A DNA stretch of 64,000 nt, from contig CBDFFR010000008.1 of the NCBI GenBank assembly GCA_965246845.1, positions 310,001-374,000 on the forward strand, in the 5' to 3' direction. Made by a program: the position numbers and the translations under genes. The notes under the pieces were generated by a model that searched no databases, was not told the DNA's origin, and saw nothing but the letters and a program-made list of their open reading frames with translations. The stretch is from JBBRMW01 sp965246845. Its GTDB lineage: Bacteria > Chloroflexota > Anaerolineae > Aggregatilineales > UBA2796. This document shows positions 16,248 through 25,059 of the stretch, one piece after another; the first letter of the stretch is position 1; each line of letters begins with the position of its first letter.

Positions 16248-17141
16248 TTAGCGCGTCTTCACATCAAGCGCGTCACGCAGCCCATCACCCAGCAAATTGA
16301 AACCGAGCGCTGTCACGAAAATTGCGATACCGGGGAAGGTCGGCAGCCAGGGCGCAGCGAGCAGGAACGAGCGCGTATCGGAGAGCATCCCGCCCCAGCT
16401 TGGCGTTGGCGGCTGCGCGCCCAGACCAAGAAAAGCAAGTGCCGACTCCGCAAGAATCACGTTCGCAATCCCGACCGTCGCGTAAACCATCAGCGGCGTC
16501 AGGATATTCGGCAGGATGTGCGAAAGGATAATCGCCCGATTGGGCGCGCCGAGCGCCCGCGCCGCTGTGACAAATTCATAATTCTTCAGTGAAAGCACCT
16601 GCCCGCGCACCAGCCGCGCGATATACGGCCAAGTCACGATGCCGAGTGCGAAGAACGCGCTGATCTCGCTGGGACCGAAGGCCGCGACCAGCGCAATCGC
16701 GAGCAGCAGCAGCGGAAACGCTAGGAACACATCCGTCAACCGCATAATCAGCGTATCCACTGCGCCGCCGTAATACCCTGCCAGCAGCCCCGCCGTAATC
16801 CCCAGCGCAAGGCCAATTGCCATCGCGAAGAGCGAGACGCCGAGCGATACCCGCGCGCCGTAAATCAGGCGGCTGAGGTTATCCCGACCGACATCATCCG
16901 TGCCGAGCGGATGCGCGACGGAAGGGGACGTGACGTATAGGTTCAAATCCGTGTCGATGGGTGAATAGGGCGCGACCTGCGGCGCGAAAACTGCGGCGAG
17001 GATCGTCCCCAGTACAATCGCCATCCCAATCAACGCCAGACGGTCCCGCAGCAGGCGGCGGAGAGCATCCCGCAACAGGGACCGCCCGCTCTCCGACTCG
17101 CCCTCCAAGGATGAAACGGCGGCTACCGTGTTCTCAGTCAT
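16248..17141 (-). CDS. dppC: Dipeptide/oligopeptide ABC transporter permease (DppC-like)
   Basis: The ATG at 17141 gives a 297-residue permease. It has an N-terminal cytoplasmic stretch, a first span near residue 40, the HPLGTDDVGRDNLSRLIYGARVSL motif characteristic of DppC/OppC, five further spans, and the coupling region ARALGAPNRAIILSHILPN. It overlaps the upstream dppB-like gene by 8 bases, so translation is coupled. With DppB it forms the membrane channel of a peptide importer. The operon has no ATPase gene here, so DppD/DppF partners must be encoded elsewhere. Confidence 0.92.
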   Translation of the reverse strand: MTENTVAAVSSLEGESESGRSLLRDALRRLLRDRLALIGMAIVLGTILAAVFAPQVAPYSPIDTDLNLYVTSPSVAHPLGTDDVGRDNLSRLIYGARVSLGVSLFAMAIGLALGITAGLLAGYYGGAVDTLIMRLTDVFLAFPLLLLAIALVAAFGPSEISAFFALGIVTWPYIARLVRGQVLSLKNYEFVTAARALGAPNRAIILSHILPNILTPLMVYATVGIANVILAESALAFLGLGAQPPTPSWGGMLSDTRSFLLAAPWLPTFPGIAIFVTALGFNLLGDGLRDALDVKTR

Positions 17142-18054
17142 AGCGTATGCGCGGGTCAATGAATGTATACAGCAGATCGACAACCAGATTGGTCCCGGCG
17201 TAGGCGACGGAAAGTACAATCAGATTGCCCTGCAAAAGCGGATAGTCGCGTGTGGTGATGGCCTGCACCAATAGGCGACCCAGCCCCGGCCAACTGAAAA
17301 TCACCTCGACGAGCAGCGCCCCGGTGAGCAAATCAGCGAGGCTCAACCCCCAGACCGTCGCCACCGGGAGCAACGCATTACGGAACGCATGTCGCCAGAC
17401 CACGCGCCGCTCTCGCAAGCCCTTACTGCGCGCGGTGCGGACATAATCCTGCGAGAGTTCTTCGAGCAGACTTGAGCGCGTCATGCGGGTCAGCAGCGCG
17501 ATATTCGTCACCGCCAGCGCGAAACCCGGCAGGATGATGTGATTATCGAACCCGGTCCCGCTCACCGGGAACCATTTCAGCGTCAGCCCGAAAATAATCT
17601 GCAATTGAATACCAAGCCAGAAGGTCGGGATCGAAGCGCTCAGAACCGCGATCAGGCGAGCGCCGTTATCGACCAGTTTGTCCTTGCGCAAGGCCGCAAC
17701 CACGCCGAGCGGAATACCAATCAGTGCAGAGAAAACCGTCGCGACGAGCGCAAGTTGCAGCGTCAGCGGGATCGCGCGCCCAAGCGCATCCAGCACGGGT
17801 TGCCCCGTGATGTAGCTGGAACCCAGATCACCGCGCACGATTTTTCCCAGAAACGACAGGTATTGCGTCAGCAGCGGATCGCCCAGGTTCATCGACCCGC
17901 GCAGCCGCTCCAGCGCGTCCTTCGAGCCGCGAAAGCCGAGCAGGAACGTCGCGGGGTCGCCGGGAAGCACGCGCGTCAGAAAGAAAGTGACCGTGTAAAT
18001 CCCGAAGAAGGTGGGAATCAGTTGGAGCAATCGGCGGGCGATGTAGCGGGACAT
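17134..18054 (-). CDS. dppB: Dipeptide/oligopeptide ABC transporter permease (DppB-like)
   Basis: A 306-residue permease starting MSRYIARRLLQLIPTFFGIY, with RVLPGDPATFLLG, GDLGSSYITGQPV, the coupling loop TARSKGLRERRVVWRHAFRN, and the C-terminal DPRIRYD. All are hallmarks of DppB/OppB. It lies 61 bases downstream of the binding-protein gene and overlaps the start of the DppC-like gene. Complete and ordinary for the family. Confidence 0.93.
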   Translation of the reverse strand: MSRYIARRLLQLIPTFFGIYTVTFFLTRVLPGDPATFLLGFRGSKDALERLRGSMNLGDPLLTQYLSFLGKIVRGDLGSSYITGQPVLDALGRAIPLTLQLALVATVFSALIGIPLGVVAALRKDKLVDNGARLIAVLSASIPTFWLGIQLQIIFGLTLKWFPVSGTGFDNHIILPGFALAVTNIALLTRMTRSSLLEELSQDYVRTARSKGLRERRVVWRHAFRNALLPVATVWGLSLADLLTGALLVEVIFSWPGLGRLLVQAITTRDYPLLQGNLIVLSVAYAGTNLVVDLLYTFIDPRIRYD

Positions 18055-18115
18055 GGTGTGTCACATCGGATGGAAACCCTCTCCGTAGTGCGGGAGAGGG
18101 TTCGGCTGGGGAGGA

Positions 18116-19696
18116 CTATTTCAGCGAAATCGGGTAGAGCTTGACGATCTTGGTCGCGTCGAGGTACGCGCCATTCACGTTCGGACCGACAGCCAGCGTC
18201 GCGCCCTGATGGTACAGGAAGATGCCAATCGCCTGTTCGACGGCGATAGACTGCGCCTTGCGGTAGAGGTCATCGCGCTCCTTGCCGAGCGGTAGCGTGA
18301 GCGCCTTGAGCGCGTTGTTTTTCACTTCCGGGACCTTCGAGAGGCCGCACGCCTTGCCCTGCGGGCTGATGTCCGAGAGTGGCAGCGGATTGATGAAGTT
18401 GTCCGGGTCGGCGTAATCGGCAGTCCATGAACTCGTGCCGAGCATGAAGTTGCAAGCGGAGAGGTCCGTGATATAGGCGGTGTATTCCGTGCGGTTGAAT
18501 TTGGCGCGAATATTCGCCTTCGCCCAACCCGCCTGAATCGCGGTCAATACACGGCCTTCGGTCTCGTCGGTCCACGTCCGAAACTCGACATCCACGCCAT
18601 TCGGGAAGCCCGCTTCGGTGAGGAGCGCTTTCGCTTTGTCGAGGTCGTAGGTATAGAATTTGTAGGACGGATCATAGGCAGAAAGCCCCGGCGGGATCGG
18701 ACCAGCGGCGGCGACGCCCTGCCCCTGCAAGGCCGCTTTCACAATCGCCTCGCGGTCAATCGCGTAGTTCAGCGCCTGCCGGACTTTGACGTTATCGACG
18801 GGCGCTTTGTTCAGGTTGATCGGCAGCCAGAAAATCGAAAGGATCGCCTGATCCTGAACCCGTCCCTGATTTGCCGGGTCGGATTTGATACGCGCGTAAT
18901 CCGGCGGCGGGACGCTCACGAAATCGAGATTCCCGGCGGCGAATTCGACCATCTGCACCGACTTTTCGGTGATGACGCGCATCGTCACGCGGTCGAGTTT
19001 CGCCTTGCCTCCCCAGTAATCGGGGTTTGCAACGAGCGTGACCGATTCTTGCCGCTTCCATTCGCCCAGTTTGAAGGGTCCGGTCCCGATGGGCGCTTCA
19101 CCGAACTTTTTGGCGTCATCGGCAGCTTCCTTCGGTACGATCACCGCTGGGATCATCGTGAACGTGGCGAGTAGCGCAGAATTGGGCGAGGAGAGCGTGA
19201 TCTCCACTGTCTGCGGATCGATGACCTTGATGCCGCTCATTTCCTTCGTCGTCCCGGCGACCACCGCGTCGAAGCCGGTAATGCTGCCCACAATCAGGCT
19301 TGTCGCATAGGTCGTGCTGATCTTCGGGTCCGCGAGGCGGTTGAACGAATACTTGACGTCATCCGCGACGAACTCACGCCCGTTGTGGAACTTCACACCC
19401 TTGCGCAGGTGGAAGGTGTACTTCAAGCCATCTGCCGATACATCCCATTTTTCCGCGAGCGCCGGGACGGGTTGTAGTGTTTTCTGATCATACGCGACCA
19501 GTCCCTCGAAAATGCTGCCGAGGATTTGCCCTTCGGCCAGCGTTTGCGCCTGATGCGGATCGAGGCTGTTGGCGTCGCCTTCCGGGAGCGCCATCCGCAG
19601 GACTTTTTCGCCCTGCGCAGCGGCAGGTACAGAATGGACGAGGCCGATTGCGATGGTCAACAAAACGATAATGGAGAGAACTCTTCGTAACATCAT
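18116..19696 (-). CDS. Peptide ABC transporter substrate-binding protein (SBP family 5)
   Basis: The ATG at 19696 is chosen because AAAGG lies six bases upstream; a TTG two codons earlier is possible. A Sec signal peptide (LRRVLSIIVLLTIAIGLVHS...AAA) leads into a typical SBP_bac_5 protein: LPEGDANSLDPHQAQT, VPALAEKWDVSADGLKYTF, LRKGVKFHNGREFVADDVKY, GTGPFKL. It binds oligopeptides and delivers them to the DppBC-like permeases encoded next. It starts three bases beyond the end of the S9 peptidase gene, whose stop lies in the ribosome-site region, so the peptidase and importer genes are tightly linked. No lipobox seen. Confidence 0.93.
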   Translation of the reverse strand: MMLRRVLSIIVLLTIAIGLVHSVPAAAQGEKVLRMALPEGDANSLDPHQAQTLAEGQILGSIFEGLVAYDQKTLQPVPALAEKWDVSADGLKYTFHLRKGVKFHNGREFVADDVKYSFNRLADPKISTTYATSLIVGSITGFDAVVAGTTKEMSGIKVIDPQTVEITLSSPNSALLATFTMIPAVIVPKEAADDAKKFGEAPIGTGPFKLGEWKRQESVTLVANPDYWGGKAKLDRVTMRVITEKSVQMVEFAAGNLDFVSVPPPDYARIKSDPANQGRVQDQAILSIFWLPINLNKAPVDNVKVRQALNYAIDREAIVKAALQGQGVAAAGPIPPGLSAYDPSYKFYTYDLDKAKALLTEAGFPNGVDVEFRTWTDETEGRVLTAIQAGWAKANIRAKFNRTEYTAYITDLSACNFMLGTSSWTADYADPDNFINPLPLSDISPQGKACGLSKVPEVKNNALKALTLPLGKERDDLYRKAQSIAVEQAIGIFLYHQGATLAVGPNVNGAYLDATKIVKLYPISLK

Positions 19697-19698
19697 GT

Positions 19699-21624
19699 TC
19701 AACCTTTCTTGAGATACTTGTCACACCAATCCAGAACGCGCGTCAGCAAGTCTACCTGATGCTCGCGTTCATGGATCGGGTGGTTTTCGCGTGGATAAGT
19801 GACGAGTTCGACCGGGACACCCAACGTGTGCAGTGCGATATACATCTCGCGTGATTGGGTGGGGCTGACATCGTGGTCTTCTTCGCCATGCAGGATGAGC
19901 GTCGGCGTGGTCACGTTGTGGATGTGTGTCAGCGGCGAACGCACGCGATGCAACTCCGGGTCATCGTATGGCGTCGAGCCGAAGTATACCCGCTGCCAGT
20001 CGCGAATGCTGTTCTGTCCGTAATAGCTCTCCCAACTGGCGAGACCCGCACCCATGATCGCCACCTTGAAGCGCGTCGTCTGCGTGATCGCCCACGAGGT
20101 CATGAAGCCGCCATAGCTCCAGCCCCCGATGCCGACGCGATCCGGGTCCGCGAGGCCGAGCGCGACCACATGATCGACGCCGGAAAGCACATCGCGGAAA
20201 TCGCCGCCGCCCAAATCCGGGATGTTCGCTTCGGTGAATGCCGTGCCGCGTCCGGTACTGCCGCGTATATTCGGCAGCAGGACGAGGTAGCCTTGCCCGG
20301 CGAGGTATTGATACCACCACTCCCACCAGACCGCGTAGTGCGGCAGCCAGCCCCATGCCGGACCACCATGTATTTGCACGAAGGTCGGATAGCGTTTGCC
20401 CGCTTCATAATCGACCGGATAGACGATATGCCCGACGATCTCCAGACCGTCATCCGCACGCCACGCAGTACGCTCCATGCGTCCGAGTCGGAGCGGTGCA
20501 TATTCCAGATGGCTCACCTGTCGCCAGGGTTGACCTGCAGCGTCGAGGTCCGCTGTGTACACCTGCGGCGGTGTATCCGGGCTTTCCAGTATCGCGGCGA
20601 AGGTGCGCCCTTCTGCGTTGATGCTGATGCGTGGTACGGTCCAATCACCGATCATCGCATAGCCGGACCACAGCGTTCTGGTCTCGCCGCTTTGTGGATC
20701 GACGCGCCCGAACGAGGTTCCATCGAGTTGCCGCGCGCTATACAGAATACTGTTCGGTTCCAGCCAGTCCAGTTTGGTGAATGAAAACGGCATGTCGCGC
20801 GGCGTGACCTGCCGCACGTCTCCGCTTTCAACGTCTGCGATGCACAGATCACCCTGCCAGAGCGGTTGATCGCTCACGAAGCTGGTCAGATACGCGATCT
20901 GCTTTCCATCAGGGGACCATGTGACATTCATGATCTGCCGCTCTGCATGGACGACCTGCCGCAGCGATCCCGGTTCGCTACCAGTCACATCGATCACGTA
21001 CAGTTGCGCGGTGTACCAGCCGGACGGCGTATCGTCACCCTGTTTGGCGATCACCGCAAGCTGGCTCCCATCGGAGGACCACGCGAACTCGTGAATCTGG
21101 TAGCCATCCGGTGTGAGCGCACGCAACGAGTGCGTTTCTACATCGATGGCGTAGACACGCTGGTAGCGCTGTCTGCTCATGACGTGCATATCCGCACCGG
21201 GCGAAAGCGGTTCCGCATCGGACGCCGTGCAGAGGAACGCCACCGCGCGACCGTCAGGCGACCAGGCAGGCGCATCCAGCCATCCTTGCACAGAAGTCAA
21301 GCGCTGCGGGTCGCCACCATCGAGCCGCAGAGCGTACACCTGCCGCTGTCCCGGCTTCTCACGGTCCGAGAGACACACGATACGGGTGCTATCCGGCGAC
21401 CAGCGCGGAGACTGGTCAACGCCCGCCCCATAGGTGAGCTGCCGCGACGTACCCTCTGCGACGTTCGCGAGCCACAACTCGCCGGGCTGCTCAGGCGCGC
21501 CCATCGCTTTCGCCGCGTCGCGCATGGTGTAGACGATCCACCGTCCATCCGGTGAGAGGTGAGCATCGCGCGGGCAGCGGTACTCGATGACATCCTGCGG
21601 TGTGATTGTATGCGGTTCAACCAT
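19699..21624 (-). CDS. S9 family peptidase (acylaminoacyl-peptidase/prolyl-oligopeptidase type)
   Basis: A 641-residue serine peptidase. The N-terminal beta-propeller shows repeated blade strands (LSPDGRWIVYTM, WSPDSTRIVCLS, WSPDGRAVAFLC, WSPDGKQIAYLT). The C-terminal alpha/beta hydrolase domain has GGWSYGGFMT with Ser503, then Asp583 (HGEEDHDVS) and His615 (PRENHPIHE). There is no signal peptide, so it acts in the cytoplasm on short imported peptides, which fits its place as first gene of the peptide-importer operon. Its stop codon lies between the ribosome site and start of the binding-protein gene. Confidence 0.93.
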   Translation of the reverse strand: MVEPHTITPQDVIEYRCPRDAHLSPDGRWIVYTMRDAAKAMGAPEQPGELWLANVAEGTSRQLTYGAGVDQSPRWSPDSTRIVCLSDREKPGQRQVYALRLDGGDPQRLTSVQGWLDAPAWSPDGRAVAFLCTASDAEPLSPGADMHVMSRQRYQRVYAIDVETHSLRALTPDGYQIHEFAWSSDGSQLAVIAKQGDDTPSGWYTAQLYVIDVTGSEPGSLRQVVHAERQIMNVTWSPDGKQIAYLTSFVSDQPLWQGDLCIADVESGDVRQVTPRDMPFSFTKLDWLEPNSILYSARQLDGTSFGRVDPQSGETRTLWSGYAMIGDWTVPRISINAEGRTFAAILESPDTPPQVYTADLDAAGQPWRQVSHLEYAPLRLGRMERTAWRADDGLEIVGHIVYPVDYEAGKRYPTFVQIHGGPAWGWLPHYAVWWEWWYQYLAGQGYLVLLPNIRGSTGRGTAFTEANIPDLGGGDFRDVLSGVDHVVALGLADPDRVGIGGWSYGGFMTSWAITQTTRFKVAIMGAGLASWESYYGQNSIRDWQRVYFGSTPYDDPELHRVRSPLTHIHNVTTPTLILHGEEDHDVSPTQSREMYIALHTLGVPVELVTYPRENHPIHEREHQVDLLTRVLDWCDKYLKKG

Positions 21625-21781
21625 ATGACTTCTCTTTCAGTGGCAGAAAATCATATCCTGTTCGATTGCAGCGCTACAAATTGTCACCGGATTAGCATCT
21701 CATATCCAACTCCGTCAATACAGTGTGCAGGCAAGCCCCGACATTGGAAATACAGGTTGGGCAAGTTTGCGCGTTGAACTA

Positions 21782-21843
21782 GGGGCGGACTCATGTGTCC
21801 GCTCTGACAGACGGTTCGGGCAAGCCGCGACCCCTACACCGGA
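21782..21843. repeat. Dispersed palindromes, types A and B in tandem
   Basis: A type A unit (21782-21803, worn right arm GTCCGCTC) is followed by a type B unit at 21815-21843 (TTCGGGCAAGCCGCGACCCC then TACACCGGA). They fill the gap between two minus-strand units, just past the end of the glycosyltransferase gene. Confidence 0.75.
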
Positions 21844-21866
21844 GCGCGAAGGTTATCCGCATCTAT

Positions 21867-22979
21867 TCAGGCGTGTTCCGCGATCACCTCATCGAACAGG
21901 TCCATCCAACGCGGGATCAGCGCCGTCACGCTGTATTCGGCCTCGACCTTGCGCCGCAGCGCACGCCCCAATTTGCCGCGCAATTCAGGATCATCGATCA
22001 GCCGTTCGAGCGCAGCGGCGACAGCTTCCGGCGCGTGGTGCGGCACGAATAGCCCGCTCTCGCCATCCGTGATTTGCTCTTCCGAGCCGTTATCGCGCGT
22101 CGCAACGACAGCCAGCCCCGCCGCCCCCGCTTCCGCGATGACGTGCGGCATCCCCTCGCCTTCGGAAAGCCACGCGAATATATCCAGCCCGGCGAGCAGG
22201 CGCGCGACATCCGCGCGATCTCCGAGGAAGCGCAGCGCAGAGTCGAGGCCAAGCGAATTGCTCAATTCGTGCAGGTGCGCCGCGTATTCCGGCATGAACG
22301 CATCCGGTCCCCCGATGATCACGTACCGCGCCTGCGGGCAGCGCACAGAAAGCAGCGCGGCGGCGTGGATGAAATCCTCGACACGCTTTTTGCGATCCAT
22401 CCGCCCAACCCACCCGATCACGGGCGAGTCATCCACGATGCCCCATTCAGCGCGTACTGCTCCGCGCTGCGCCGGGTCGAATTCCGCCAGATCGACCATC
22501 GACGGCAATTCGAGTGCGTGCTGTGGACGGTCGACCATGCGTCCGCGCGCAGCATCACGGATCGAAGCGCACACGCCTACATAGCGCGCGGTCAGGTGTT
22601 TGGGTCCGGCCAGCGCTTCCACGACAAGGCCGCCGTGTTCGATCAGCGGCGGGACGCGCAGCCCGCGCGAGAGCGCGAGTTCATAGGCCGGGTAGACATC
22701 CGGCACGGCCTGACACGCGACTACGACATCATAGCGCGGCAAGCGCTCCGCGAGGTACGCGACCGTCTCCTCGAACGAGAGCGCATACGCGGTCCGGTCC
22801 ACCCGCACACCGAGCGCTTCAAGCTGCCCGTGCGTGAGGTCCGGCATGTTCTGCTTGCGGAAGCACGGGATCACATCCAGCGTATAGCGCTGCGGGTCGA
22901 GATTGCGCGCGAGCAGCCGAAGTTCGGTCTCCTCGCCGCCGACAACCAGCCACGCAAAGACGAAGAGGACGTGCCGCAT
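21867..22979 (-). CDS. Glycosyltransferase family 4 protein
   Basis: A 370-residue GT-B enzyme. The N-terminal domain starts MRHVLFVFAWLVVGGEETEL (glycine-rich acceptor loop). The C-terminal domain has VIGWVGRMDRKKRVEDFIHA and the nucleotide-sugar motif EGEGMPHVIAEAGAAGLAVV with the paired glutamates (E-x7-E). It probably transfers a sugar to a cell-surface glycan or glycolipid. It is the last gene of a minus-strand run with an MDR dehydrogenase (3 bases upstream), a Gfo/Idh/MocA oxidoreductase and a GH-GT4 fusion. Donor and acceptor are not readable. Confidence 0.88.
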   Translation of the reverse strand: MRHVLFVFAWLVVGGEETELRLLARNLDPQRYTLDVIPCFRKQNMPDLTHGQLEALGVRVDRTAYALSFEETVAYLAERLPRYDVVVACQAVPDVYPAYELALSRGLRVPPLIEHGGLVVEALAGPKHLTARYVGVCASIRDAARGRMVDRPQHALELPSMVDLAEFDPAQRGAVRAEWGIVDDSPVIGWVGRMDRKKRVEDFIHAAALLSVRCPQARYVIIGGPDAFMPEYAAHLHELSNSLGLDSALRFLGDRADVARLLAGLDIFAWLSEGEGMPHVIAEAGAAGLAVVATRDNGSEEQITDGESGLFVPHHAPEAVAAALERLIDDPELRGKLGRALRRKVEAEYSVTALIPRWMDLFDEVIAEHA

Positions 22980-22982
22980 AGC

Positions 22983-24086
22983 TTACAGCTCGAAGACGGC
23001 TTGAATGATGCTGCGCTGGCGGCTGGCGAGGTCCGCGAAGACGGCGGGCGCGTCATCGTATTGCACGACATCGGTGATCACATGCTGGCGCACCAGCGGA
23101 CCGTATTCGACCAGCATCTTCAACGTCTCGTCCATCAGCCGCCGCCGCGTCCACGCGAAATTCAGGCCGCGCGGTACACGGTTGATTTGTGCGCAGCGCA
23201 GCGACAGGCCGTTGTGATGGAACTCCTGTCCGAGGTCCACTTCCGGCATCCCGCCCTGATAAAAGGCGAGGTCGATCACGGTCCCCTGCGGGCGCAGGCT
23301 GCGCAGCGCGGAAGCGAGGCTCTCCCCGGTCGCGCGACACTGGAAGACGAAATCCGCGCCACGATCCGCACTGCCGTGATGCCAGTGTTCCTTCGCATAA
23401 CGCCACGCCTCGATCTGATTTTCATCGATGGCGGTCAGGCCGAGGCCGCGCGCCGCGTCCAGCCGCGCCGGGGTGCGGTCCGCGATGGCGACATTCGCCG
23501 CGCCGTTGAACTTTGCGAAGAGTCCGGTCAGCAGGCCGATCACGCCCGCGCCTGTGACGAGGATATTGCGCCCGCGTACGCCGTCACCCAGATCGCGCAC
23601 GTTCTGCCCGACCATCTCCGCCGCCGCGTGCAGCAAGCCGTTTGCGCAAATCGGTCCCATCTGGTGCAGATAGATACCGAGTACGGGGTCCAGCGTTTCG
23701 GGGATCGGGAGATACGTGTCGAAGGCCGGGTGCGCGGTGTGGCCGCTCTTGTGGCCGTAATTCATCCCCAGAAGCTGCCCCTCGTGAACCTCCGGCGTGC
23801 GGCTCTGCACCACGCGCCCGACTTCCATATAGCCGAGGAATGCCAGCGGATAGGTAAAAGTCGGCTGGCCGGGATGAAATATGCCGAAGCCTTCATCGAA
23901 GCGGTTGTGCAGGTACGGGTTGGTCCCCTTGTAAAAGGTGAGTTCGGTCCCCGCCGAAAGCCCGGTATATACTGTATCGACGCGAAACTGACCTTCGCCC
24001 GGCGGTCCTTCGTCATACTCGAAGAAGTAAACCTGCCCCTCGCGTTCGATCCCGATAGACCGAATTTTGCGCCAATCGTTAGACAT
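22983..24086 (-). CDS. MDR-superfamily dehydrogenase lacking the catalytic zinc ligands
   Basis: A 367-residue medium-chain dehydrogenase/reductase. The cofactor domain has VTGAGVIGLLTGLFAKFNGA. In place of the usual zinc-binding Gly-x-Cys-Gly-Thr-Asp segment it reads TGLSAGTELTFYKG, and the structural-zinc four-cysteine loop is absent. It is therefore probably a zinc-independent member, similar to proteins often listed as threonine-dehydrogenase-like in sugar gene clusters. The ATG at 24086 lies inside the end of the Gfo/Idh/MocA gene (8-base overlap). Co-expression with two sugar enzymes suggests oxidation or reduction of a sugar or polyol intermediate. Confidence 0.85.
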   Translation of the reverse strand: MSNDWRKIRSIGIEREGQVYFFEYDEGPPGEGQFRVDTVYTGLSAGTELTFYKGTNPYLHNRFDEGFGIFHPGQPTFTYPLAFLGYMEVGRVVQSRTPEVHEGQLLGMNYGHKSGHTAHPAFDTYLPIPETLDPVLGIYLHQMGPICANGLLHAAAEMVGQNVRDLGDGVRGRNILVTGAGVIGLLTGLFAKFNGAANVAIADRTPARLDAARGLGLTAIDENQIEAWRYAKEHWHHGSADRGADFVFQCRATGESLASALRSLRPQGTVIDLAFYQGGMPEVDLGQEFHHNGLSLRCAQINRVPRGLNFAWTRRRLMDETLKMLVEYGPLVRQHVITDVVQYDDAPAVFADLASRQRSIIQAVFEL

Positions 24087-25059
24087 GCGCGGCCTCCATC
24101 AGGTCAATCACGCGGCCTTCGCGCGCCGATTGATTGGCGGCGACGGTCAGGCGGTGCGTTTTGATCGCCTCGCGATAGGGCGACCGGATGCGGTTCTCGC
24201 GGCCAAGCACCGCATCGATGAAATCCCGATCCTCGCGCACCACCGGGTCGCCCTGCGCACCGCGCACCGGACGTCCGCGCCCGACATCGATCATAATCTC
24301 GTTCGCGCCGAGTTCGATTGCCATGCCGTCTCCAAAAAGGTGCAGCCCGACGCGGTGTGACCAGTTGAGCAAACAGGTCGAGGCCATATTGCCCACCGCG
24401 CCGCTCGCGAATTGCAGATTGGCGGTCGTCACGTCGTATATATCGAGGTCCGGGTAGCGCTCGCGGCGGGCAGTCCCACCGAATGCCGAGACCCGCTCCA
24501 CCTCGCCAACAAGCAGCCGCGCGAGGTCGAAAACGTGTGTGGTCTGCTCGATCATCTGCCCGCCGGATTGCGCTTCGCGCGCCCACCACGCGGGTGGCGG
24601 CGTCGAATCGAGCCAGTAGCCGAGCGCCAGCCGCGCCGGGTTGGTTGCGAGCAGCGCCTGCGCTTCTTCGGTCGTATCCAGATAGCGCCAGTGATAGCCG
24701 ACCGCCGTGACTAGCCCCTTGCTTTCGACATCGTGCAGGATGCGCTCCGCCGTTGCGCCATCGACCGCAAGCGGCTTCTCCACAAAAAAGGGCAGACCAC
24801 GCTCCACGAGCGCGCTTTCGATCTCGCCATGCGCCGAGGGCGGGATGCAGATATACACCGCGTCTACTTGCTCGCGATCCAGCATCGCGCGGTAATCGCC
24901 ATAATCGGACGCGCCGACGCGCCCCGCGAGGTCACGCGCGCGGTCCTGCGCCGGGTCGCTCATCGCGACAATCTGCACATCCTCGAAACCGCGCAGTACA
25001 TCGAGGTGGCGGTTTGCGATCCCGCCCGCCCCGATGAAGCCAATCCGTACCCTATCCAT
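24079..25059 (-). CDS. Gfo/Idh/MocA family oxidoreductase
   Basis: The ATG at 25059 starts the Rossmann fold immediately (MDRVRIGFIGAGGIANRHLD); the longer open frame is upstream gene sequence. About 326 residues. FFVEKPLAV is the conserved Glu-Lys-Pro motif of the family, and GYHWRYLDT and IEQTTHVFDLARLL mark the substrate domain. It is NAD(P)-dependent and acts on sugars, inositols or related cyclic compounds. It overlaps the GH-GT4 fusion gene by 8 bases and the MDR gene by 8 bases, so the run is translationally coupled. The substrate is unknown. Confidence 0.9.
   Translation of the reverse strand: MDRVRIGFIGAGGIANRHLDVLRGFEDVQIVAMSDPAQDRARDLAGRVGASDYGDYRAMLDREQVDAVYICIPPSAHGEIESALVERGLPFFVEKPLAVDGATAERILHDVESKGLVTAVGYHWRYLDTTEEAQALLATNPARLALGYWLDSTPPPAWWAREAQSGGQMIEQTTHVFDLARLLVGEVERVSAFGGTARRERYPDLDIYDVTTANLQFASGAVGNMASTCLLNWSHRVGLHLFGDGMAIELGANEIMIDVGRGRPVRGAQGDPVVREDRDFIDAVLGRENRIRSPYREAIKTHRLTVAANQSAREGRVIDLMEAAHV

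Noticed and set aside
22074..24164. A 696-codon plus-strand open frame opposite the GT4 and MDR genes
   Set aside because: It is antisense to two clear genes with family motifs, has no recognisable domain and is Arg/His-rich, as expected for the shadow of GC-rich coding DNA.
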